A DNA stretch of 64,000 nt, taken from NCBI RefSeq assembly GCF_001612885.1, contig NZ_BDBH01000015.1:1-64000 (forward strand), given 5' to 3'. Shown piece by piece: positions 53,197 through 61,572 of this stretch (the first letter of the stretch is position 1; each line of letters begins with the position of its first letter). A model generated the notes under the pieces. That model searched no databases and was not told where the DNA came from. It saw nothing but the letters and a program-made list of their open reading frames with translations. The DNA comes from Nocardia harenae NBRC 108248. Lineage in GTDB: Bacteria > Actinomycetota > Actinomycetes > Mycobacteriales > Mycobacteriaceae. Position numbers and translations under genes: made by a program.

Positions 53197-55728
53197 ATGA
53201 CATCCACAGCAATTCGTACCGCCGTGGTCGTCGGTCACGGCATGGTCGGCCACCGCTTCGTCGAGGCTCTGCGCGCCAGGGACACCGAGGGCACCTGGCG
53301 GGTGATCGTGCTCAGCGAGGAGGCGCTGCCCGCCTACGACCGGGTCGGGCTCTCCTCCTACATCGGCAGCTGGGAGACCGCCGCGCTGGCGCTGCCCGGC
53401 AACGAGTACGCCGGGGACGACCTGGTGGAGCTGCGGCTCGGCCAGGGCGCCGCCACCGTCGACAGGGCCGCGCGCACCGTCACCACCACGACCGGCGAGG
53501 TGCTCGGCTACGACGCGCTGGTGCTCGCCACCGGCTCCTACCCCTTCGTGCCGCCGGTGCCCGGCCACGACCACGCCGAGTGCTTCGTCTACCGCACCCT
53601 GGACGACCTGGACGGCATCAGGGCCGCCGCCGAGGCCGCGGGGCCGGGCGCGCACGGCGTCGTGGTCGGCGGCGGGCTGCTCGGGCTGGAGGCGGCGAAC
53701 GCGCTGCGCATGCTCGGGATGACCCCGCACGTCGTCGAGTACAACCAGCGGCTGATGCCCGCGCAGGTCGACGAGGGCGGCGGCGCGGTGCTGGAGCGGC
53801 TGGTCAGCGATCTCGGGCTGCACGTGCACACCGGCGTCGGCACCGCGTCCATCGAGGCCACCGGCGCCACCCCCGCGGACAAGCTCAAGATCACGCTGAG
53901 CGACGGGAGCGTGATCGAGGCCGGGCTGCTGGTCTTCTCGGCCGGTGTCCGCCCGCGCGACCAGATCGCCCGCGACGCCGGGCTGGAGGTGGGGCCGCGC
54001 GGCGGCATCGTCACCGACCTCGGGCTGCAGACCTCGGACCCGAACATCTGGGCCATCGGCGAGTGCGCCGCGGTCGAGGGTGTGTGCTACGGCCTGGTCG
54101 CCCCCGGCTACAGCACCGCCGAGATCGTGGCCGACCGGCTGCTCGGCGGCGCGGGCGAGTTCCCCGGCGCGGATATGTCCACCAAGCTCAAGCTGCTCGG
54201 CGTCGACGTCGCGAGCTTCGGCGACGCGCACGGCACCACCGAGGGCGCGCTGTCGGTGGTGCTGCACGACGCCGCCAAGGGCACCTACGCCAAGCTGGTC
54301 GTCTCCGACGACGCGCAGACCCTGCTCGGCGGCATCCTGGTCGGCGACGCCTCGCAGTACGCGGCGCTGCGCCCGCTGGTCGGGCGGCCGCTGCCCGCCG
54401 AGCCTGCCGCGCTCATCTCCCCGGCGGGCGCCGAGCTCGGCGCCGACGCGCTGCCGGACGACGCGCAGATCTGCTCCTGCAACAACATCTCGAAGGGCGC
54501 CATCTGCGGCGCCATCGCCGACGGCGCCTGCGACATCCCGGCCATCAAGAGCTGCACCTCGGCGGGCACCTCGTGCGGCGGCTGCGTCCCCATGCTGAAG
54601 AAGCTGCTGGAGCAGTCGGGCGTCGAGATGTCCAAGGCGCTCTGCGAGCACTTCGAGCACTCCAGGGCCGAGCTCTTCCAGATCGTGCAGGCCACCGGCA
54701 TCCGCACCTTCTCCGGGCTGATCGCCAAGCACGGGAAGGGCTCCGGCTGCGATATCTGCAAGCCGACGGTCGCCTCCATCCTGGCCTCCACCTCCAGCGA
54801 TCACATCCTGGACGGCGAGCAGGCCGCGCTGCAGGACACCAACGACCACTTCCTGGCCAACCTGCAGAAGAACGGCACCTACTCGGTGGTGCCGCGGATG
54901 CCGGGCGGCGAGGTCACCGCCGAGCAGCTCATCACCATCGGCCAGGTGGCGAAGGAATTCGACCTGTACGTCAAGGTCACCGGCGGGCAGCGGATCGACC
55001 TCTTCGGCGCCCGCGTGGAGCAGCTGCCGCTGATCTGGCAGCGACTGGTGGACGCGGGCATGGAGTCCGGGCACGCCTACGGCAAGTCGCTGCGCACCGT
55101 GAAGAGCTGCGTCGGCTCCACCTGGTGCCGGTACGGACAGCAGGACTCGGTCGGCATGGCGGTGCTGCTGGAGAAGCGCTACCGCGGGCTGCGCTCGCCG
55201 CACAAGCTCAAGCTCGCCGTCTCCGGCTGCGCGCGGGAGTGCGCCGAGGCGCGCGGCAAGGACGTCGGGGTGATCGCCACCGAGAACGGCTGGAACCTCT
55301 ACGTCGGCGGCAACGGCGGGCTCACCCCCAAGCACGCGGTGCTGCTCGCGGGCGACCTCGACGACGCCACCCTGATCAGCTACATCGACCGCTACCTGAT
55401 GTTCTACATCCGCACCGCGGACCGGCTGCAGCGCACCGCGCCGTGGCAGGAATCACTCGAGGGCGGCATCGACTACGTACGCTCGGTGGTCTGCGAGGAC
55501 AGCCTCGGCATCGCCGCCGAGCTGGAGCAGGCGATGGCGCAGCACGTGGACGGCTACCGCGACGAATGGGCCGCGGTGCTGGATGATCCGGAGAAGCTCT
55601 CCCGGTTCGTCTCCTTCGTGAACGCGCCGGAGGAGTCCGACCCGACCATCTCCTTCGACGACAGCGGCGAGCGCAAGGTGCCGGTTCTGCTCGGCATGCC
55701 CGCGGTGACCGCTACCGCCGGGAAATGA
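53197..55728 (+). CDS. nirB: NAD(P)H nitrite reductase large subunit NirB
   Basis: An 843-aa assimilatory nitrite reductase that makes ammonium with electrons from NAD(P)H. Order: FAD/NAD domain (GHGMVGHRFVE near residue 14; GVVVGGGLLGLEAANAL near 155), BFD-like [2Fe-2S] segments (CSCNNISKGAICGAI; CTSAGTSCGGC), and the siroheme/[4Fe-4S] domain with CVGSTWCRYG and SGCARECAEARGKD. ATG 53197 follows GAAGGAA. The siroheme can be supplied by the chelatase downstream. Confidence 0.96.
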   Translation: MTSTAIRTAVVVGHGMVGHRFVEALRARDTEGTWRVIVLSEEALPAYDRVGLSSYIGSWETAALALPGNEYAGDDLVELRLGQGAATVDRAARTVTTTTGEVLGYDALVLATGSYPFVPPVPGHDHAECFVYRTLDDLDGIRAAAEAAGPGAHGVVVGGGLLGLEAANALRMLGMTPHVVEYNQRLMPAQVDEGGGAVLERLVSDLGLHVHTGVGTASIEATGATPADKLKITLSDGSVIEAGLLVFSAGVRPRDQIARDAGLEVGPRGGIVTDLGLQTSDPNIWAIGECAAVEGVCYGLVAPGYSTAEIVADRLLGGAGEFPGADMSTKLKLLGVDVASFGDAHGTTEGALSVVLHDAAKGTYAKLVVSDDAQTLLGGILVGDASQYAALRPLVGRPLPAEPAALISPAGAELGADALPDDAQICSCNNISKGAICGAIADGACDIPAIKSCTSAGTSCGGCVPMLKKLLEQSGVEMSKALCEHFEHSRAELFQIVQATGIRTFSGLIAKHGKGSGCDICKPTVASILASTSSDHILDGEQAALQDTNDHFLANLQKNGTYSVVPRMPGGEVTAEQLITIGQVAKEFDLYVKVTGGQRIDLFGARVEQLPLIWQRLVDAGMESGHAYGKSLRTVKSCVGSTWCRYGQQDSVGMAVLLEKRYRGLRSPHKLKLAVSGCARECAEARGKDVGVIATENGWNLYVGGNGGLTPKHAVLLAGDLDDATLISYIDRYLMFYIRTADRLQRTAPWQESLEGGIDYVRSVVCEDSLGIAAELEQAMAQHVDGYRDEWAAVLDDPEKLSRFVSFVNAPEESDPTISFDDSGERKVPVLLGMPAVTATAGK

Positions 55729-55748
55729 CCGTTTAACCGCCAGGAAAC
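55711..55748. promoter_or_regulatory. Weaker GlnR-like double box between nirB and nirD
   Basis: GCTAC-n6-GAAAT-n6-TTAAC-n6-GAAAC, same spacing as the GlnR consensus and 15 of 18 positions matched. It overlaps the nirB stop and lies about 47 bp before nirD, so an internal promoter is possible. Confidence 0.4.
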
Positions 55749-55794
55749 AGGACGCCGGTACCAAGTAGGTAGGGCTTCGGCGAGGAGAAGAGTG

Positions 55795-56190
55795 ATGACC
55801 GTTATCGACACCCCCGGCTACGCGCCGGCAACGACGACCGGGTGGACACAGGCCTGCCGCCTCGATTACCTGACCCCGGGCCGCGGCGTCGCGGTCCTGC
55901 TGCGCGGCGGCCGTCAGGCGGCGCTGTTCCTGCTCCCCGGCGGTGTGCTCTACGCCGTCGGCAATATCGACCCGTTCGGTCGCGCCGCGGTGATGTCGCG
56001 CGGGATCGTCGGTGATCGCGGCGGCGTGCCGGTGGTGGCGTCGCCGCTGCTCAAGCAGGCCTTCTCCCTCGTGGACGGCCGCTGCCTCGATGACGATTCG
56101 GCAGCGCTGCCGGTGTACGCGGTGCGGGTCGAGGACGGGCTGGTGTCGATTTCGAACAAGCCGGTCGGTGATACCGCCTCGGACGGATGA
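55795..56190 (+). CDS. nirD: Nitrite reductase small subunit NirD
   Basis: A 131-aa Rieske-like beta-sandwich protein that partners NirB. As in other NirD proteins, the Cys-His ligands of true Rieske proteins are absent (GGVLYAVGNIDPFGRAAVMS holds the core instead). ATG 55795 follows GAGGAGAAG, spaced correctly; GTG 55792 is one codon upstream. The stop is 10 bp before the HemD-like gene. Confidence 0.93.
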   Translation: MTVIDTPGYAPATTTGWTQACRLDYLTPGRGVAVLLRGGRQAALFLLPGGVLYAVGNIDPFGRAAVMSRGIVGDRGGVPVVASPLLKQAFSLVDGRCLDDDSAALPVYAVRVEDGLVSISNKPVGDTASDG

Positions 56191-56200
56191 GGCCACGCCC

Positions 56201-57460
56201 ATGACGACGCCCGACCAGAGCGCCGCGCTAGCCGGCTTCACCATCGGCATCACCGCGGCGCGGCGCGCCGAGGAATTCGCCACCCTGCTCGTCCGGCGCG
56301 GGGCGGGCATCGTCTCCGCGCCCGCCATCCGGATCATCCCGCTCGCCGACGACACCGAACTCGAGCGCGTCACCAGGCAGCTCATGGCCGAGCCGCCGCA
56401 GCTCGTTGTCGCCACCACCGGCATCGGCTTCCGCGGCTGGATGGAGGCGGCCGAGGGCTGGGCGCTGGCCGAGGAGCTGCGCGCCACCTTCTCCGGGGTG
56501 CGCATGCTGGCCCGCGGCCCCAAGGCCAAGGGCGCCATCCGCGCCGCCGAGCTGCGCGAGGAGTGGTCGCCCGCCTCGGAATCCTCCGCCGAGGTGCTCG
56601 ACCACCTGCTCGCCGAGGGCGTGGAGGGGGTGCGGATCGCGGTGCAGCTGCACGGCGCCACCACCGAGTGGGAGCCGGTCCCCGACTTCTGCGAGGTGCT
56701 GCGCTGCGCGGGCGCCGACGTGGTTCCGGTGCCGGTGTACCGCTGGGTGCCGCCGGACGACCACGGCCCGATGGACGCCCTGATCGAGTCCATCGTCACC
56801 GGCAGCATCGACTGCGTCACCTTCACCAGCGCACCGGCCGTCGCCTCGATGCTCATGCGCGCCAAGGCGACCGGGCTGCTGGACGGGCTGCTCTACGCGC
56901 TGCGCGGCCGGGTGCTCGCCGCCTGCGTGGGGCCGATCACCGCGGCCCCGCTGGAGGAGCTCGGGGTGCCGACCACCCAGCCCGCGAGGGCCAGGCTCGG
57001 CGCGCTGGCCAGGCACGTCGCCGAGGAGCTGCCGCGCCGCGCGAACCGGATCTACGCCGCCGGGCACCACATCAGCGTGCGCGGGGCCTGCGTGGTCGTG
57101 GACGGCGAGGTGCGCCAGCTGGCACCGGCGCCGATGGCGCTCATGCGCTCGCTGGCCAGGCAGCCGGGGCGGGTGGTGTCCAGGGAGGACCTGCTGGCCG
57201 CGCTGCCCGGCGGCGGCGACGACACGCACGCGGTGGAGACCGCCATCGCCCGGCTGCGCGCCGGGCTCGGCACGCCGAAGGCGATCCAGACCGTGGTCAA
57301 GCGCGGCTACCGGCTCGCGCTGGACGCCGCCGAGTGCATCGACAACAATCCGCCGCCGCCAGTGGTGACGCCGGGTGGCGGCGCGGGCACGGTCACCCCG
57401 TTCCGCGGCGGCAGGCAGCTGCCCGGGCGGCGCGCGGTGACCGCGACGGGGTCGTGGTGA
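56201..57460 (+). CDS. Uroporphyrinogen-III-synthase-like protein with C-terminal winged helix
   Basis: A 419-aa fusion. Residues about 10-260 form a HemD-like fold (GFTIGITAARRAEEFATLL; VTFTSAPAVASMLM), and residues about 285-375 a transcriptional-regulator winged helix (VSREDLLAALPGG, then IQTVVKRGYRLALD). The same gene (Rv0260c) sits with nirBD and a narK in M. tuberculosis. It may be a regulator sensing a tetrapyrrole rather than an enzyme. It overlaps the chelatase start by 4 nt. Confidence 0.88.
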   Translation: MTTPDQSAALAGFTIGITAARRAEEFATLLVRRGAGIVSAPAIRIIPLADDTELERVTRQLMAEPPQLVVATTGIGFRGWMEAAEGWALAEELRATFSGVRMLARGPKAKGAIRAAELREEWSPASESSAEVLDHLLAEGVEGVRIAVQLHGATTEWEPVPDFCEVLRCAGADVVPVPVYRWVPPDDHGPMDALIESIVTGSIDCVTFTSAPAVASMLMRAKATGLLDGLLYALRGRVLAACVGPITAAPLEELGVPTTQPARARLGALARHVAEELPRRANRIYAAGHHISVRGACVVVDGEVRQLAPAPMALMRSLARQPGRVVSREDLLAALPGGGDDTHAVETAIARLRAGLGTPKAIQTVVKRGYRLALDAAECIDNNPPPPVVTPGGGAGTVTPFRGGRQLPGRRAVTATGSW

Positions 57461-58158
57461 GCGCCCCCGCGCTGGTGCTGGTCGCGCACGGGACGCGGAG
57501 CACGAGGGGTGTGCAGATGATCGCGGCGCTGGCCGAGGCGGTCGCCGCCGAGGCGGGGGCGCCGCGGGTGCGCACCGCCTTCGTCGACGTGCTCGGGCCA
57601 TCGCCCGCCGAGGTGCTGCGGGATCTGGATTCCGAGGCGGCGGTGCTGGTCCCGGCCTTCCTGGCCTCGGGGTACCACGTCTATCAGGACGTGCCGCGCG
57701 AGGTGGCGGAGAGCGGGCACCGCGCCGTCACGGTGACGCCCGCCATGGGGCCGGATGCCGCGCTGGCCCGGGTCATGGTGCTGCGGCTGCGCGCGGCCGG
57801 GTGGCGGCGCGGGGACGCGGTGGTGCTGGCCGCGGCGGGGTCGTCGGATGCCAGGGCGCGCGGTGATGTGCGGCGGGCGGCCGGGCTGCTCGCCGAGCAG
57901 CTGCGGGTTCCGGTGCGGATCGCCTATGTCGCCACCGGTACGCCCCGGGTGCCCGAGGTCGTTGCCGAGCTGCGTGCCGCGGGCGCGGAGCGCGTCGTGG
58001 TCGCCTCGTACCTGCTGGCGCACGGGCTGTTCCACCAGCGGTTGCACGAGGCCGGGGCGGATGCGGTCGCCGAGCCCATCGGCGTGCACCCCGCGGTCGT
58101 CCGGCTGATCCTCGCGCGCTACCGCGCGGGGGTGAGGGAACTGGCGGAGGTTCGCTGA
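57457..58158 (+). CDS. Sirohydrochlorin chelatase (CbiX/SirB-like)
   Basis: A 233-aa two-domain chelatase that inserts Fe2+ (or Co2+) into sirohydrochlorin. The metal-binding His is in LVAHGTRSTRGVQ near residue 10, with the second-half counterpart in YLLAHGLFHQRLHEAG. Placed after nirB and nirD and translationally coupled to the HemD-like gene (GTGA overlap), it most likely makes the siroheme needed by NirB (inference). The end of this operon is at 58158. Confidence 0.92.
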   Translation: MSAPALVLVAHGTRSTRGVQMIAALAEAVAAEAGAPRVRTAFVDVLGPSPAEVLRDLDSEAAVLVPAFLASGYHVYQDVPREVAESGHRAVTVTPAMGPDAALARVMVLRLRAAGWRRGDAVVLAAAGSSDARARGDVRRAAGLLAEQLRVPVRIAYVATGTPRVPEVVAELRAAGAERVVVASYLLAHGLFHQRLHEAGADAVAEPIGVHPAVVRLILARYRAGVRELAEVR

Positions 58159-58220
58159 CCGGCGGGACACGCTCGCCGGTGCTCCGGGCGCGGCCGTGCC
58201 GGGAGGAGCAGACTACAGGC

Positions 58221-59165
58221 ATGATCCGCCGGACCCTGCTCGTCCTGCTCACGGCCATCGCCGGGGTGCTGCTCCCGCAGGCAACCGCCGCCGCCGACCC
58301 CGGCCCGGCGCGCATCCTGGATGTGCGCCCGCTCGGCGGCAGGCAGCTGGAGGTGGTGGTGCACTCCGCCGCCATGGACCGCCCGATCACGCTCTGGGTC
58401 TCGAACGCGGGCGCGGGCGCCCCGGTGCTCTACCTGCTGAACGCGGTGGACGGCGGCGAGGACGGCGGCCCGTGGACCACCCGCACCGACGTCGCGGAGT
58501 TCTACGCGGAGCAGCCGATCACCGTCGTCGTCCCGATGGGCGGCCGCGCCTCGTACTACACCGACTGGCAGGCCGACGACCCGGTCCTCGGCCGCAACCG
58601 CTGGTCCACCTTCCTCGGCGCCGAACTCCCGCCGCTGCTCCAGCAGCGTTTCGGCAGCACGGACCGGATGGCGGTGGCCGGCGTCTCCATGTCGGCCACC
58701 TCGGCGCTGAACCTCGCCATCGAGCACCCAGGCCGCTTCCGTGCCGTCGGTGCCTTCAGCGGCTGCCCGCGCACCAGCGACCCGGGCGCCCGCGCCATGG
58801 TCTACGCCCAGCTCGGCGTCTTCGGCGCCAACGCCACGAACATGTGGGGCGGCCCCGCCGACCCGGCCTGGCCCGCGCACGATCCAACGGTCAATGCCGA
58901 CCGGCTGCGCGGCATCGCGCTCTACGTCTCCGCGGGCAACGGCCTGCCCGGCCCGCACGACTCGCTCGCCAACCCGGATCGCGCGCTGGTCGGCGGCATC
59001 ATGGAGACGGTGATCGGCGGCTGCACCGGCCCGTTCCTGGCTCGGCTCGCCGCGCTCGGCATTCCCGCCGCCACCGACCTGCGCACCGGCACCCACGCCT
59101 GGCCCTACTGGCAGGACGACCTGCGCAACTCCTGGCCGGTCATCGCCGCCGCGGTCGGCGCCTGA
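58221..59165 (+). CDS. Secreted mycolyltransferase/antigen-85-like esterase
   Basis: A 314-aa exported protein of the FbpA-C/esterase D fold. A signal peptide (LLVLLTAIAGVLLPQATAAA) precedes a mature enzyme with the Ag85-type segment PMGGRASYYTDW, the nucleophile in AGVSMSATSALNLA, and the catalytic His in GTHAWPYWQDD. Ag85 proteins transfer mycolic acids to trehalose and arabinogalactan; this fits a mycolic-acid bacterium. ATG 58221 is preceded by GGAGGAG at 58202. Single gene. Confidence 0.9.
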   Translation: MIRRTLLVLLTAIAGVLLPQATAAADPGPARILDVRPLGGRQLEVVVHSAAMDRPITLWVSNAGAGAPVLYLLNAVDGGEDGGPWTTRTDVAEFYAEQPITVVVPMGGRASYYTDWQADDPVLGRNRWSTFLGAELPPLLQQRFGSTDRMAVAGVSMSATSALNLAIEHPGRFRAVGAFSGCPRTSDPGARAMVYAQLGVFGANATNMWGGPADPAWPAHDPTVNADRLRGIALYVSAGNGLPGPHDSLANPDRALVGGIMETVIGGCTGPFLARLAALGIPAATDLRTGTHAWPYWQDDLRNSWPVIAAAVGA

Positions 59166-59247
59166 CAATTTCCTCCGGCGATGTGTCGAGAACCGGAATC
59201 CGGCTCCGACCGCAGGGTGACAGCAGTTCACCGATCGAGGAGTCACC

Positions 59248-59703
59248 ATGACCGTCACCACCTTCCTCTGGCTCGAGTCCGGCGCCGACGAGGCCGCCGC
59301 GCTCTACACCGCCGCCGTGCCGAACTCCCGGATCACCGGAAGCACCCCCGGCCCGGACGGCCGCGCCTTCATCGTCACGCTCGACCTCGACGGCCACGCC
59401 GTCACCCTGATGAACGGCGGCCCCGGCCACCCGCTCTCCGACGCCGCCTCGCTGCAACTCACCGTCGACGGCCAGGACGAGATCGACCGGCTCTGGGCCG
59501 CGCTCACCGCGGACGGCGGCACGCCTGGCCCGTGCGGCTGGCTCACCGACCGCTTCGGGCTCTCCTGGCAGGTCGTCCCGGCCGAGCTGCCCGAGCTCAT
59601 GGGCTCGCCGGAGCCCGCCCGCGCGGGCGCCGTCGCCACCGCGCTGCGCGGCATGTCCAAGATCGATATCGCCGCCCTGCGCGCGGCGCACGATCAGGGC
59701 TGA
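59248..59703 (+). CDS. VOC-superfamily protein (PhnB-like)
   Basis: A 151-aa glyoxalase/VOC fold protein of the 3-demethylubiquinone methyltransferase-like (PhnB) group, starting MTVTTFLWLESGADEAAALY. Actinobacterial relatives are used as general VOC proteins of unknown function. The ATG at 59248 follows GAGGAG. It converges with the TetR gene, whose stop directly follows. Confidence 0.82.
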   Translation: MTVTTFLWLESGADEAAALYTAAVPNSRITGSTPGPDGRAFIVTLDLDGHAVTLMNGGPGHPLSDAASLQLTVDGQDEIDRLWAALTADGGTPGPCGWLTDRFGLSWQVVPAELPELMGSPEPARAGAVATALRGMSKIDIAALRAAHDQG

Positions 59704-60318
59704 TCAGGGCGTTTGCAGCGCCGGGAACCAGATGTCGGCGAGCACCGCGGCCGCCCGGTCCGCGGTGACGTCGATGGTGCCGAGCAGCGCCCAGCGGGTG
59801 AAGAAGCGCTCCAGCTGCGCCACCAGCATCTCCACCCGCAGCCTGGCCTCGTCGCGGCGCTCGGCGGGCCAGCGCGCCAGGTAGGCGGTCATGGATTCCG
59901 GGAGCGCGGCGAATCCGGCGCGCATGAGGTCGCGGAACTCCGGCTCGAGCGCGGTGGCCTCGTCCCAGGCCGAGAGCAGGTCGCGGTGCTGCTCGAACCA
60001 GTCGATGGCGCGGCGCATCCAGTCCTCGAACTCGGCGCGCGAGCCGGTCTCCAGCACCCGGTCCAGGTCCTCGCAGAAGGCGAGCGCGCTCGGCAGCGCG
60101 GTGCGCTCGCCGAGCTCCCGCAGCACCGCCATCTTGCCGGTGAAGTGCAGGTAGAAGGTGGCGCGGCTGCACCCGACGGCGGCCGCGACATCGTCCACCC
60201 GCACGGCGCCGTAGCCGCGCTGCACGAAGAGCGTGTTCGCCGCCTCCAGGATGCGCTCCCTGGTACGCAGCTTCTGCTCGTCGCGCAGCGTGCGCCGCGG
60301 CTCGGTGTGGGCGGGCAT
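59704..60318 (-). CDS. TetR-family regulator of the adjacent catabolic operon
   Basis: A 204-aa repressor with an HTH near residues 15-62 (ILEAANTLFVQRGYGAVRVDDV, then VGCSRATFYLHFTGK). It is divergent from the alcohol dehydrogenase gene, and a perfect 6-bp dyad with a 5-bp spacer lies between them, so it probably represses the adh-acyl-CoA synthetase-amidohydrolase operon and itself. The ligand is unknown. Confidence 0.9.
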   Translation of the reverse strand: MPAHTEPRRTLRDEQKLRTRERILEAANTLFVQRGYGAVRVDDVAAAVGCSRATFYLHFTGKMAVLRELGERTALPSALAFCEDLDRVLETGSRAEFEDWMRRAIDWFEQHRDLLSAWDEATALEPEFRDLMRAGFAALPESMTAYLARWPAERRDEARLRVEMLVAQLERFFTRWALLGTIDVTADRAAAVLADIWFPALQTP

Positions 60319-60346
60319 CGCCCGATCATAGACATTCCGTCGTTCA

Positions 60347-60363
60347 CTGGACCCGGTGTCCAG
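60347..60363. promoter_or_regulatory. Candidate TetR operator in the adh divergent region
   Basis: CTGGACCCGGTGTCCAG, a 17-bp palindrome with 6-bp arms and a 5-nt centre, 29 bp from the TetR ATG and 57 bp from the dehydrogenase start. Confidence 0.6.
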
Positions 60364-60419
60364 CGACTGCTAGCGTCCTGTGTGCCAGGTCACGTCGGGC
60401 CCGGCGCGAACAGGAGCAT

Positions 60420-61478
60420 GTGGTGGTCGATACCCCGACGATGCGAGCGCTGCAGCTCACCGGCCCCGGAACACTCGAGCTGCGCGAGGTGCCGATCCCG
60501 GAGCCCGGCCCCACCGAGCTGCTGGTCCGGGTGGGCGCGGTCGGCATCTGCCACTCCGACCTGTATGTGCTGGAGCTCGAGTTCCCGCTGCCGGATCCGC
60601 TCACCATGGGCCACGAGGTCGCGGGCACGGTGGTCGCCGTCGGCAGCGCCGTCGACGGGATCGCCGACGGGGAGCGCGGGCTGATCTACCTGTGCTGGTC
60701 CTGCGGGGTGTGCCGAGAGTGCGTGAGCGGCAACGAGAACGTGTGCCGGGCGGCCGGGCGCACCGCCATGCCGCCCTGCCCCGGGCTCGGCCCCGATGGC
60801 GGGATGGCCGAGTACATCAAGGTCCCGGCCGGCTCCTTCGTGCCGATCGGCGACCTGGATTTCGCCGCCGCCGCGCCGCTCGCCGATGCCGCGCTCACCT
60901 CGTACCACGCCATCCGCGGCGCCCGCGAGCAGCTGTACCCGGGCGCCACCGCGGTGACCATCGGGATCGGCGGCCTCGGGCACGTCGCGGTGCAGATCCT
61001 GAAGACCGTCGACGCGGTGCGGGTGATCGCGGTCGACGTCGGCCCGGACAAGCTGGCGCTGGCCGCCGAGTGCGGCGCCGACGTCGGGCTGATCGGCGGC
61101 CCCGAGACCGCCGCCGAGATCCTCGCGCTGACCGGCGGTCGCGGCGCCGAGGCCGTCTTCGACTTCGTCGGCACCGATGCCACCGCCGCGCTCGCGGTGC
61201 GTGCGGTGGCGCCGAACGGCGCGTACCGCATGGTCGGGCTCGGCGGCGGTGCGCCGGAGCTGACCGCGGGGCCGTCCGGTGGGCCGGGCTGGCCGTGGGG
61301 CGCCTCGGTGCGGAAGTCGTACGGCGGCACCAAATCCGACCTCATCGACTCGGTCGCGCTGGCGCGGGCGGGGCGGCTGCGGGTGGCGGTGGAGCGGTTC
61401 GCGCTCGCCGACGGCCGCACGGCCTTCGACCGGCTGGCCCGCGGCGAGATCCGCGGCCGCGCGGTGCTGGTCCCCTGA
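60420..61478 (+). CDS. Zinc-dependent alcohol dehydrogenase
   Basis: A 352-aa medium-chain dehydrogenase. Catalytic zinc ligands are in GICHSDLY and MGHEVAGTV; the structural zinc site is C-W-S-C-G-V-C-R-E-C with a fourth Cys in NENVC. The NAD(P) Rossmann motif is IGIGGLGHVAVQI. GTG 60420 follows CAGGAG at 60411-60416. It resembles secondary alcohol dehydrogenases, substrate unknown. It begins an operon with an acyl-CoA synthetase and an amidohydrolase, so it probably belongs to a catabolic route. A 62-bp duplication starts in its last codons. Confidence 0.9.
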   Translation: MVVDTPTMRALQLTGPGTLELREVPIPEPGPTELLVRVGAVGICHSDLYVLELEFPLPDPLTMGHEVAGTVVAVGSAVDGIADGERGLIYLCWSCGVCRECVSGNENVCRAAGRTAMPPCPGLGPDGGMAEYIKVPAGSFVPIGDLDFAAAAPLADAALTSYHAIRGAREQLYPGATAVTIGIGGLGHVAVQILKTVDAVRVIAVDVGPDKLALAAECGADVGLIGGPETAAEILALTGGRGAEAVFDFVGTDATAALAVRAVAPNGAYRMVGLGGGAPELTAGPSGGPGWPWGASVRKSYGGTKSDLIDSVALARAGRLRVAVERFALADGRTAFDRLARGEIRGRAVLVP

Positions 61479-61572
61479 GCGGGTGGGTGTCCCGATGACC
61501 ATGACGGCAGATCCGCGCCGCGCGGTACTGGTTCCCTGAGGCAGGAGAGTGTCCCGATGACGATGGCGGCAG
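61449..61572 (+). repeat. 62-bp tandem duplication at the adh-ligase junction
   Basis: Two diverged copies (61449-61510 and 61511-61572). Each holds the last codons of the dehydrogenase (ending AVLVP and TGA), a GTGTCCCG leader and the first codons of the ligase (ATGACxATGxCGGCAGATCC). The result is an orphan 14-codon mini-frame at 61495-61539, whose start looks like the ligase and whose end looks like the dehydrogenase. It is not a real gene. Confidence 0.85.

Noticed and set aside
61495..61539. 14-codon frame between the dehydrogenase and ligase genes
   Set aside because: It is a by-product of the 62-bp duplication, joining the ligase start to the dehydrogenase end, and is not a leader peptide with any regulatory feature.
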